A stretch of DNA of 64,000 nt, taken from positions 47,905,837-47,969,836 of the forward strand of contig NC_056752.1 in NCBI RefSeq assembly GCF_018687715.1, written 5' to 3'. Made by a program: the position numbers and the translations under genes. The notes under the pieces are model-generated. The model worked only from the letters and a program-made list of their open reading frames with translations. It was not told the DNA's origin and did no database searches. The DNA comes from Carya illinoinensis (taxonomy: Eukaryota; Streptophyta; Magnoliopsida; Fagales; Juglandaceae). The first letter of the stretch is position 1. Each line of letters starts with the position of its first letter. Positions 23,501 to 38,108 of this stretch are shown piece by piece.

Positions 23501-26500
23501 ATGATGCTCCTAGTTTGTTTTAACCAATACATCCTGAATGGATTTTTCAATCATTATGCATGTGTGTACTTGCGCTAAAAAATGAAGCTATATATGGTTT
23601 AATGCAGAAATGTGCCGTGCATTTATGATAATGTTATTTTTTGTTTTTATGGGTCCATATTGGATGTCGCTGAGCCTAGATGAAAATGTCTCCTTCTTGT
23701 TGCAGTAGAGGACATGCTTTCCATGCCCTTGTGGGACTGAAATCGGATGTATTCAAATTGAGCTAGACCTTATTGGGATTCTTTTTGGATTATAAAGTTT
23801 ATTGGACATATGCTTGTGTGATATTTTTGTCAAGTAATAGAAACTTTATGCTTCTGCTTCGCTGCTTGCTATTTTCTCTCCATATTTATTATCAATGGTA
23901 TATGGTATCGTTGTTTATTCATGTTAGAATATATTGTCTATAATGTGTTTGTATAAGGGTATATGGGTCTCTTGTATTTAGGGTATATATATACTTGTGT
24001 GTACACTGTGAATAATAAGAAAAAACAGAGTATTATTTCATCAAATCTCGTCTAGATGGTATCAGAGCACGATTCTCACGAATCTGAGTTCTGTATGAGT
24101 TGAGAGTGTTTTTCGGGTGTAGTTTGTGAGCTCATAGTGTTCCCCGGCGTGTTTCCGTGTGGTTGCCGTGTGGTTTGGGTGCTCGCCGGCGCCGTGTGGT
24201 GGTTGAAGTGCTTTCCGGCATCATCTCCGGTACTGGACACCAGGGGTGAGCTCGCCGGCAGTTTCTGTTGGTACCGATCCTTGTTGCCATCGTCTTCAGT
24301 CGCCGGAAGGGGTCACCATCGCCGATACAGTATCGTTTGGTTGTAGGTAAAGCTCGTATTCCAGTTCTGGAATAGGCATAACCTTGAATCTGTATAAGGT
24401 TTTATTCCAAGTTGGAATAAAACGCGTTTGGTAACACGGATAGCTTAAACCTATCCTGGGTTAGGATAGGCTTATTCGAGAAAGACCCAAACGAGCCCGA
24501 CCCGGACCCGATCCGAGACCGACCCGGACCCGATCCGAGACAGGTCCATATCGGCCATATATCGGCCGAAACAGACCCGATACCGGCCGATACAGAGCCG
24601 ATTTCGGCCACTTTCAGGCCGATACATACCGGTTCCGAACCGGTACAACCCTTTTTTGACCGGTTCAGACTTGTTTCACCCGATACAGGCCCGAGATTTG
24701 GGTTTTTAATCTGGATTTCTACTTTTCCAGATTGTATTTTCCAGTTTTTCGTCCATATTTAATGTTTTTTGTGTGAAATCTTTGTTTCTAAGTGGATTGT
24801 TGTGATATCTTGGTATCTTTTCCATGGCAACTAAATTTGAGTCAATGTCACTTGCACCAAATATTAGTATGCCTATGACTTCGGTGAAGTTAAATGGAAA
24901 GAATTACATGTTGTGGTCAAGATCCGTTGAAATGTTTTTGAAAGGCAAGGGTCTTCTTCGTACTCATCTGACTGATCCAATTCCTGCTTCGACTAGTTCT
25001 ACATTTGCTCAATGGGAGCAGGAAGATGCTCAAATATTATCTCTGATGTTGACTAGTATTGAACCTAGTATCTGCTCAAGTTTAATACATTTTGACACTG
25101 CTCAAGAGGTGTGGGGACATCTCAAACAGATGTATTCAGGTGCTGGAAACATAACTCGTATTTATGAGTTGTGTAAACAATTCTTCGTGTTGGAACAGAA
25201 TGCTTTGGGCCTGGAAGAATATTATTCTCAAGTAATGGGCATATGTGAAGAACTCAAAATGTAACAACCCGTCACTTCTGATGTTCCAAGTATGCTAAAA
25301 CAACGAGAAGATTTTAATATTGTTCGCTTTCTTGTCGGCTTAAAACCGGAATATGAGTCAGTGCGTTCTCAAATTTTGGCAAGTCCACAGCTTCCCTCAT
25401 TTCCTGATGTATTCTCCCGGCTTCAGCGAGCTACATTGTCTTCTGATCAGAATAATGAGAGATCTGCTTTAACTGCCTCCTATGTTGCTCCTGCTGGGTG
25501 TGGAGGTCGGAGTGGTAGAGGTGCACGTGGGGGTGCACGTGGGGGAAGAGATAATCGCACTCGAGGTCGTGAATTTCGTAAGTGCACCCATTGTGGTCGC
25601 ACTAACCACTCAGTGGATTATTGTTGGGATCTACATGGTAGACCATCTGGGTCTGCTAATCAAGCCACTTTCCAAGATGATCCACAGTCAACGAGCTTCA
25701 ACCGATCTTCAGATATGATTAGTATATCAAAGGATGAGTATGAGCGGTTTTTGGGTCACACAGGGGCTTCATCTTCCACAGCTACTCTTACCCACTCAGG
25801 TATAGCATCCGGATGTCTTGTCTCATCCACTCAAGGTCCATGGATCATTGATTCAGGAGCTAATGAACATTTGACCGGTTTGTTTTTTGCCCTGTCTAAG
25901 TTAAATACTGTACCATCTGTAAAAAGTGTCACTTTTGTTAATGGTTCTCTTGCTAAAGTTACAGGCATTGGATCCACTAAACTCACTGACTCCATATCCT
26001 TGTCATCTGTCCTACATGCTCCGAGTTTTCCGTTTAGTTTGTTGTCTATTAGTGAGATTACTCAAAATCTACAATGTTCAGTGACTTTTTATCCCTCTTC
26101 ATGTGTTTTTCAAAGGCTGCCCAGTACTTCGGACTCTTCATGAGTTTTCATGAGTTGCCCAGTACTTCGGACTCTCTACCTATTGCTCTTCGCAAAGGTA
26201 AACGTTCTTGTGTTACTCAACATCCTATTAGTCAATTTGTTTCATATAATGCCTTATCCCCTTCATTCTCATGTTTTACATCTCAAGTTTCAAAACTCTC
26301 TATTCCTAAGACACTTCAAGATGCATTATCTGATCCGGGATGGAGGATAGCTATGGAAAATGAAATGGATGCTCTTCATCATAACGACACATGGGGTCTT
26401 GTTCCACTACCACCTAGTAAACAACTTGTTGGCTGTAAATGGGTATACACTATCAAATTTCATCCTAATGGTTCTGTAGAACGTCTGAAAGTCCGCTTGG

Positions 26501-29500
26501 TTGCAAAGGGCTACACTCAAACCTATGGCATTGACTACGAAGAGATGTTCTCTCCAGTTGCCAAAATCTCTTCTGTTCGAGTGCTAATCTCTCTTGCTGC
26601 TAATTTAGGCTGACCCTTATTTCAGCTAGATGTAAAAAATGCATTCCTCCATGGCGACTTGCATGAGGAAGTTTATATGGAGCAACCACCTGGGTTTGTT
26701 GCTCAGGGGGAGTATCAAGGTACTGTATGCAGGTTGAAAAAGGCATTATACGGTTTGAAACAATCTCCTCGAGCATGGTTTGGAAGGTTCTCTGATGCTA
26801 TATTGACATTTGGTCTTCACAGATGCCAAGCAGATCACTCGGTATTTCACTTGCATAGTGATGCAGGTCACATTTTGTTGGTTGTATACGTGGATGATAT
26901 TGTAATTACTGGGAGTGACTCTGCTGGAATTATTAGACTAAAACAATTTTTACATGATCAGTTTCAGACGAAAGACTTGGGCAAGCTTAGATATTTCCTT
27001 GGAATTGAAGTCAGTAGATCTAAAGAGGGCATCAACCTATCTCAGATGAAATATGTACTTGATCTTTTGGAAGAAACTGGCATGTTGGGTGCAAGACCTA
27101 TTGACACCCCTATGGATCCCAATCGTAAATTCTTGAAAGAAGAAGGGGAGTTGTTTAGAGATCCAGGTATGTATCAAAGATTAGTTGGGAAATTGAACTA
27201 TCTTACCATCACTAGACCAGACATCTCTTATGCAGTGAGTGTACTGAGTTAATTTTTACAAACGCCTAGGATCTCACATTGGGATGCTGTAATTCATATT
27301 TTTCGTTATCTCAAGCGAGCACTTAGCCTTGAAATACTGTATCGACCAAATGGACATCTTAGAGTTGAAGCATTTTCAGATGCTGATTGGGCAGGATCTC
27401 CTTTAGATAGAAGATCTACTACGGGATATTGTACCTTTGTAGGAGGTAACTTGGTTACATGGAAGAGTAAGAAACAAATAGTAGTAGCTCGTTCTAGTGT
27501 GGAAGCTGAATACAGGGCAATGGCACATACTACTAGTGAGCTGACATGGTTACAACACTTTCTTCAAGAGATTGGGTTTCCAGCTCCTATCCCTCTCCAG
27601 CTATTTTGTGATAATCAAGCTGCACTGCATATTGCCTCTAACCCTGTGTTTCATGAGAGGACTAAACATATAGAGATTGATTGTCACTTCATTCGAGATA
27701 AGATACTAAGTGGTGACATTGCTACACCTTTTGTGAAGTCCGCAGATCAACTCGCAGATGTGTTTACTAAATCCTTGTGTTGGAGTCGATTAAAACCTAT
27801 TTGTTTCAAGCTGGGTTTATATGATGTATATGCCCCAGCTTTATGTATATGCCCCAGCTTTATGTATATGCCCCAGCTTGAGGGGGAGTGTTAGAATATA
27901 TTGTCTATAATGTGTTTGTGTAAGAGTATATGGGTCTCTTGTATTTAGGGTATATATATACCTGTGTGTACACTGTGAATAATAAGAAAAAACAGAGTAT
28001 TATTTCATCAAATCTCGTCTACAATTCAGAAAATTGATATTTGCATGAAAGGTCAGTTTGTTTCTCGCAGAATGAGATTTATTTTCAGAATTCTCTTTAA
28101 TCAACGACTTTGAATTTTTGAGCAAAAGATTATCTGCTTTCTACAGTGTTTTAGTCTTAGAATAATGCACTTGAAGCCTCAAATTTTTGTAACTTTTCTA
28201 ATTGATTTATCAGCCAGTTGAACTAGATTCAGGAATTGATACCATCTATTTTTTCCTTAGTAAATTAGCTATTAGTTAATAATGGGGTAGTGTTAGAAGT
28301 TTCTTTTATATTCTGATTTTATGACCTCGTTGATGAAGCATGCATTTAAGGTAATTCCTATTACTATAGATACTGTGAGGGATAAAGTTTTTAAAATTTT
28401 GTAAGGAATTAAATCGGTGTTCTTATCGTTTATTTGTTTTGCTAAATGTGGCTATTCATAACAATGTTTCAGGTAGATACACACATACAGCAACTTGATC
28501 AATATTTGAAAAGATTTGATGAAGAGCTTCGACGTGGTACTCTACTATTTTTTTCATTTTTTCTTATTAGATAATATGTTTACATGTCTCAACACTTTAA
28601 AGGTTTAATGTGTAAGAATACTATATACCTTTGCTACTTAGGTTTTTCACTTACAAAAAATAATGATAACAATAATAAAGGAACCGTGGCTACTTCGATT
28701 TCTAATTATGTGCGAGTGTGCATGACAGAAAAAGAAAGCGCTACTGCAAGTGGCATCACACCTCCAAGTCTCGATGGTAATGTGAAAGCTGGAAGGGGGA
28801 GTGAAAGTGGCAGAGGCGGCCGTAAGAAGTATCTATCTTGCCTATTAATTCATATATGCTTATTTGATAGGCTTATTCTGCCTTTTGCTTCCTTGTAGAA
28901 GCTTTTGTTGAATGCTTAGTAAGTTATTTCTTATTTAATGGATCCATCATAGATTCTTTACCTTCTAAAGATAAATAGAACATTGGATTTGAAAATGATA
29001 TATATGAAAAAGTATTTTTAAATGATGGAGGGGATTTCCTCCAGCAATCCAAGGGAGGGCTACAAGAAGGGAGAAGGGTGCAAGGACCCTGAAATAAAGT
29101 GAGAACGAGAGCTGAGAGGGAACAGTAGTCTCTATGGTGACCCTTAATTAGACAAGTCCATAATTTTTAAACAATAGTAGTTTTGTTACATCAAATTTGA
29201 GAACGTGAGGTATAGTTCTTTTTTTAATTGATAAATAATAATTTTATTGATGATAGAAAGTAGGCATAGTCAGAGAATGTGAGTTGAACTGGCACATATA
29301 TTCAACATAGTTGGCGTAAGACATGATATACCGACCTATTTCTGTCAGAACACGCCGGGCCGCAGCAGTGGAGGCAACTACAGAAGCAGCAACTGTTGCA
29401 AACTCTTCTGGTATGGATTTAGATCTACCCGTGGATCCAAATGAACCCACGTACTGTTTATGTAACCAAGTTAGCTACGGTGAGATGGTTGCTTGTGATA

Positions 29501-29728
29501 ATCCCGATGTATGTAACTCTTCCTACTCTTTATCTTCTCTATTTTTTTTTTTCATCTAAATTTGTTGTCTAAATTCTTGACCTATAGTTTGATGATGGCC
29601 GTTTCCTCTTTCAACAGTGCAAAATAGAGTGGTTCCATTTTGGTTGTGTTGGTCTGAAAGAACAACCGAAAGGAAAATGGTACTGTTCAGATTGTGCTGT
29701 GATGAAAAATCGTCGCAAAGGTAGATGA
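20594..29728 (+). CDS. ING1: ING1-type PHD-finger chromatin protein (7 exons, 240 aa)
   Basis: ING proteins read H3K4me3 through a C-terminal PHD finger and bridge histone acetyltransferase or deacetylase complexes in the nucleus. Exons 20594-20621, 21271-21342, 22476-22663, 28473-28536, 28729-28828, 29349-29508 and 29618-29728 join in frame. The product starts MSFLEEFQA, has the coiled N-terminal ING domain ([20 protein letters not shown], then [13 protein letters not shown]), a Gly/Arg-basic linker (GRGGRKKTRR), and a complete C4HC3 PHD finger at residues about 187-230 (CLC, CDNPDC, H, C, CSDC). It ends NRRKGR. The donor at 28829 was chosen over one at 28822 because only it keeps the frame and the KKTR linker. 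Length and order match Arabidopsis ING1 from memory. The 5.8 kb intron between 22663 and 28473 holds a LINE fragment and a Copia element. Confidence 0.95.
22747..23333 (-). mobile_element. LINE 3' fragment lying at the centre of an inverted repeat
   Basis: The minus strand from about 23300 down to 22877 encodes the zinc-finger end of L1 ORF2 ([36 protein letters not shown]), open to its stop. The 3' terminus (attattacttataA) lies at about 22775. Instead of direct target duplications, the flanks are inverted: 22747-22774 and 23306-23333 pair as reverse complements at 26 of 28 positions. The fragment interrupts the third ING1 intron. Confidence 0.8.
23922..24056 (+). repeat. 5' LTR of the Copia element
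   Basis: 135 bp, starts tgttagaatata and ends tctaga. It contains a TATA-like tatatatatac and differs from the 3' LTR at only a few positions. Confidence 0.93.
24057..24068 (+). promoter_or_regulatory. Primer-binding site (initiator Met tRNA)
   Basis: tggtatcagagc abuts the 5' LTR and matches the 3' end complement of plant initiator tRNA-Met, the usual Copia primer. Confidence 0.9.
24357..24470 (+). other. Three consecutive stem-loops in the Copia leader
   Basis: Perfect stems: 24357-24374 (tattcca/tggaata, 4-nt loop), 24400-24422 (ttttattcca/tggaataaaa, 3-nt loop) and 24450-24470 (cctatcct/aggatagg, 5-nt loop). They sit in the untranslated leader, 5' of a GC-rich stretch (about 24490-24660) rich in gacccggacccgatccgaga and tcggcc repeats. 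Confidence 0.75.
24824..26142 (+). pseudogene. Copia gag-protease with one premature stop
   Basis: The frame opens at [10 protein letters not shown] and contains the Gag body ([20 protein letters not shown]). A zinc knuckle of CX2CX4HX4C type ([14 protein letters not shown]) follows near 25590, and then the aspartic protease motif [13 protein letters not shown] near 25840. A TAA at 25262-25264 interrupts the otherwise continuous frame. The frame ends where the integrase should begin. Confidence 0.9.
26118..26175 (+). repeat. 20-bp direct repeat marking the integrase deletion junction
   Basis: tgcccagtacttcggactct occurs at 26118-26137 and 26156-26175, separated by 18 bases that themselves repeat tcatgagt. 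Protease sequence lies to the left and the sequence before RT to the right. Confidence 0.9.
26156..27894 (+). pseudogene. Copia reverse transcriptase-RNase H with two premature stops
   Basis: RT motifs are in order: [38 protein letters not shown], the palm region [19 protein letters not shown], and the catalytic YVDD in [13 protein letters not shown]. RNase H follows ([17 protein letters not shown] block at 27490, and [16 protein letters not shown]). In-frame stops occur at 26611-26613 (TGA where related elements have Trp) and 27250-27252 (TAA where Gln is expected). The frame ends inside the 3' LTR. Confidence 0.92.
27824..27888 (+). repeat. Triplicated 19-bp unit ending in the polypurine tract
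   Basis: atgtatatgccccagctt is present three times in tandem (starts 27824, 27843 and 27862) and runs directly into the polypurine tract gagggggag at the 3' LTR boundary. Confidence 0.85.
27889..28023 (+). repeat. 3' LTR of the Copia element
   Basis: 135 bp, starts tgttagaatata and ends tctaca, followed by the target duplication attca. Confidence 0.93.
29199..29283 (-). mobile_element. Short LINE 3'-end fragment in ING1 intron
   Basis: A T-run then attgataaataataattt and gaaagtaggcatag match the minus-strand LINE 3' end. gagaacgtgag (29199-29209) and gagaatgtgag (29273-29283) may be a decayed target duplication. It ends about 65 bases before the PHD exon. Confidence 0.55.
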
Positions 29729-31676
29729 TGCTGGAAGGCACTTCTAGGACATAATAGTGTTAAATTTTTACTGCCATATCGTGAAATATGATTCTGCCTC
29801 TTATGTATGCTCCAACTTAATGCTTGCTTCATAGTTGCAATTTATTGCATATTTTATACGTGTCTCGATGTTTCTGCCTTAGTTAATGGAATGATTCGTT
29901 GTATTATGTTTTTTAGAAGGGAACTCATGCGGGAGGTAGAGGCTATTCTTTTTAGAGAGCAAGTATTTTATCCAAAGATGTTTCAATGGTCCAACCGCTT
30001 AGATTATTTTGAGAAATTGTGAAAGCTTGATGACTCGCGCACACGTGACGGTGGATTTTGACAACTGGGGGTTGATATTAGGAGACTAAAGATGCTCTAT
30101 GAGCAACTTCGGCTGGAAATGGCTATGAAGCCATTCTAACTGTTATCCCAGACACAGAACTAGATGGGCCTTCATAGGCTACAGGTGTTTCGGCCGAGAG
30201 TTGAGCGTTTTTAGTCGTAGATTATGGACTGAGAGCTCCAAGGAACAATAATTATCCTGATTCGTGCAAAACCAGTGCAGTTAGGCCATGCACCTGAAAT
30301 GGAAGATTATCCGAAAGCTCGGCCTGCAAATTACCGCTTCGTGGAGCTCAGGACCAAGCCAGCAGACTTGAGACCTACGTGCTTTCTCATGGAAGAGCGA
30401 TCCCACCTGCTTACTTGGATATGCCTAACTCATAATAAGTTGGATTGGTAACCTCTAAGCCTCGCTCGCACAACGAACCCTTCATCAAGCTCCACTACCC
30501 CCAATTAAGTTATTAACCAGGAAAACACTAGAGGATCCTCAATATTCCTAAAAAGCCAGTAAACCTTATAGCATCAAGTAGGGGTTTACATAAATTGATA
30601 GAAATGGTCGGCAGGTGCTGGGAATTAAAATTGATAGAACCGGCCGCCAAACCAGCTAATAATATATATATATATATATATATATTATGTAAAACGTTGT
30701 TTTATTTTACACATACCGTAAAATGAAATGACACAATTTGATTTAATAAACCAAACAACATCGTTTGGAATTAGGGGTGGAATTAACTCTCCTCCCTCTT
30801 CTTCTCCCTATCTCATCTCTCTCTCTCTCTCTCTCTCTCTCAGCACAGCTGTGATCTTTGTTTCCTCCGTAAGTTCCTCTTTGTACACCAATGTCTCCTA
30901 CTTCTCTAATATGATTTCTTAGTTCTCACTAATATGATAATATCTAATATCTCTCCCACAAACGCGTCTATGTTATCATAGATGCATCTCAACTCCACCT
31001 TTCGGATCAAAGAATTGTCTGTCAATCCATGGTGTTTGTGAATCTGGAATGATTATGTTCGAGTGCTGAGTTGGAGTAGGTAACCCTGAACGATTTCAAG
31101 GCAAACAGTAGGCAATTGCATTCTCTCCATTCTCTCTCTCATCGCAGCACCAACAACATTAGCAAACCGATTGGATTTAAACTAAGATCGATGTCGCCGA
31201 TTTTCTCCTCCTTCATTGGCCCGTTTCGATCAATTTTATACAAATTTACACATTATCAATTTGGTTTCAATTTTGGACCGAAATTATAGCTATCAATTTT
31301 CAACCATAGCATCCAGAAACACATTTCGATTTATGCATTAGGATTGGTTATATACAGAGCAACAAAACTTAGAAACAAATACCCAGCCTAACAAAACTAG
31401 TGTTGTAGTATCAACCTTTAGATTTCAAAGTAGACAGCAAAAATTCTAGTTCCGGTACATGGTGATTCCTCAGTGCAGCAACAATCACAGGTTTAATCCT
31501 AAGTTACCAAAACTACCTGCAAGGTTCTCTTGGTTACATGGATATACCAAACCATTCAAGATTTAAAACGAAAAACCCCTAATGTTTGCATCAGGTATAC
31601 ATCTTGGAGATATAACAATAAGGCTGTTCGGATGATTGTGCTCCCTGATTACCCTTGCTAACAGCCAACAGGATCC
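29729..31676. other. Convergent intergenic region between ING1 and CPN60
   Basis: This contains the 3' flanks of both genes. A (TA)n run lies at about 30661-30688 and a (CT)n run at about 30815-30841. The stretch 30030-30480 is less AT-rich and looks like old mobile or genic debris, but I recognise no domain. No intact gene is seen. Confidence 0.6.
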
Positions 31677-36421
<4,745 letters not shown>

Positions 36422-38108
36422 TATGTGTATGTGAATACAGAAACTGAACAGTAGCAAAGTCCCCCAGAAAGAGAGTTTGAGAATGGGAGTGATTGGGGTA
36501 GAGAACTGATGATTTTAAAAGGAAACGAAGGGTCTAGAAGCGGTAGCAAGCAGCTTCTAGGGTTTAAGGGGTTTTTCTACTTTTTTTTCCTGTGTTTTAT
36601 GGTAGAAGTGGGATGAATTTTACCACCATTAACTTAACGTGGTTTAAGGATTCTCGACGACTTTCTAAACCCTTTATTTCACTGTACCCCAATAAATAAA
36701 TAAATAAAATATAAATACCGATACAGCTTCTGCATGGATCATCATCAACATTATTCAGCAGAGCATCCTCAAAACCCCTGGATTTTTTGTTTTGTTTTTG
36801 CCAATAATAAAACAATGCACTCTATAACATCTTGTTCAGTTCAATTTTTCCATCATGTCAAACACATGCAGAGCGCAATGAGCACCAAATGTCCGACTCA
36901 TAACTTAGTTCCAAAGCCTTTTCAAGTAGGAAAATGATTTACGCAATATTTTTCACAATACTTTATATAATTATGTTTTAAATGAGAGGTATTTTTATAA
37001 AATAACTTATAAAAATAACATCATTTTATAAAAATACCCTTATCTTACAATATTATTATGAAATATCTTGTAAAAATATGTTATGTGTGTATCATTACTT
37101 TTGTACGAACATAGCATGTGTGTGCATGGCAATAACGATAATATGGTTGGGAAAATAAGAGGATTTTTTTATTTTTTGTATAAATAAAACGAAATTTTAT
37201 TAAAACAAGTAAATAGGCATGGCCTTAGTGAGAAAATTATAATTTGCACACTAAGTTATAATCTTGTTCGGATTACATCTTGAGATTTTGTTTGTTTATA
37301 CATATGAGATGAAAATTAAAAATTGAATAAAATATTATTAAAATATAAATTTTAATATGATTTTTATTTTAAAATTTGAAAATTTTGATTTTTTTATTAT
37401 ATTTCATGTGAGAATTTAGAAAAATTATAATGATTAGATGAAATGAAATGAGATGGTTTACATTAATATTTGAGGTGAATTGAAAATATTTAATGTGTTT
37501 TTGACCAAATTGTTATTTTTTTGGAGCACATGCATTATGAAGTAAATAGTAATTTATGAATGCAAATTGATAAGGTGTACGAACAATCGTTTTTTTATAA
37601 AAGATTGGAAGGCAAATTTGACATAGATTGTATAGGATAAATGATAGTTATAGTAGTAATTGTGTAAGTATTGTATAATTATTTTTAAAAAAACAAATAA
37701 ATATAAAATTTACATGAAAAAATTAATTTTTTAATAATAAATTTCATTATTTTTTAAAACGATTATATAACATTGTATATTTCAGAACTGTATATAACAT
37801 TACTCATTATATAACAAAAAATACTTCAAACACAAAGCAATTACATAAAATATACATATAATTATTTATCTCATTTAATCCAATATAGAGATCAGTACAA
37901 ATTTTAACTTTTGTATATGTTTTTTTAAACCAAAAAAAAAAAATAGACAAAAAAATAGAAATTAGTTATAGGTTTTGCTTTTAATTTCCTCTTCTTCTCC
38001 GGAGCCTGATCCCCAAACACACCATGTCACCAACTCTTTAAGCTCCTGCACTTCCGTATTCCTGTTCAACCAAATTCCAACAGGGACAGTGAGAGATAGA
38101 GACCAAAG
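36422..38108. other. Divergent promoter region between CPN60 and NDUFA13
   Basis: A 1.7 kb AT-rich head-to-head spacer that must hold both 5' UTRs and promoters. The part at about 37263-37460 (atatgagatgaaaa ... gaaatgagatgg) resembles the hAT-like MITE family but has weak ends. No coding sequence is seen. Confidence 0.6.

Larger units (their letters stand above)
23922..28023 (+). mobile_element. Copia LTR retrotransposon, 4.1 kb, integrase deleted
   Basis: Identical-length 135-bp LTRs (23922-24056 and 27889-28023) begin TG and are nearly identical by eye. They are flanked by the 5-bp duplication attca (23917-23921 and 28024-28028). An initiator-Met-tRNA primer site (tggtatcagagc) directly follows the left LTR, and a polypurine tract precedes the right LTR. 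Internal order: leader, gag, protease, RT, RNase H. The integrase, normally between protease and RT in Copia, is missing. Three in-frame stops show the copy is not autonomous. It is inserted in sense orientation in the third ING1 intron. Confidence 0.95.

Noticed and set aside
28822..28829. Splice donor gtaaga at 28822 in ING1
   Set aside because: Using it breaks the reading frame into the PHD exon. The donor gtatct at 28829 keeps the frame and the conserved KKTR linker.
30030..30480. A less AT-rich stretch that looks like broken coding sequence
   Set aside because: I could not match any frame to a known family, so no feature is called beyond the intergenic description.
30661..30688. (TA)n run as a possible CRISPR-like or regulatory repeat
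   Set aside because: A simple microsatellite. No spacer-repeat structure occurs anywhere in the window.
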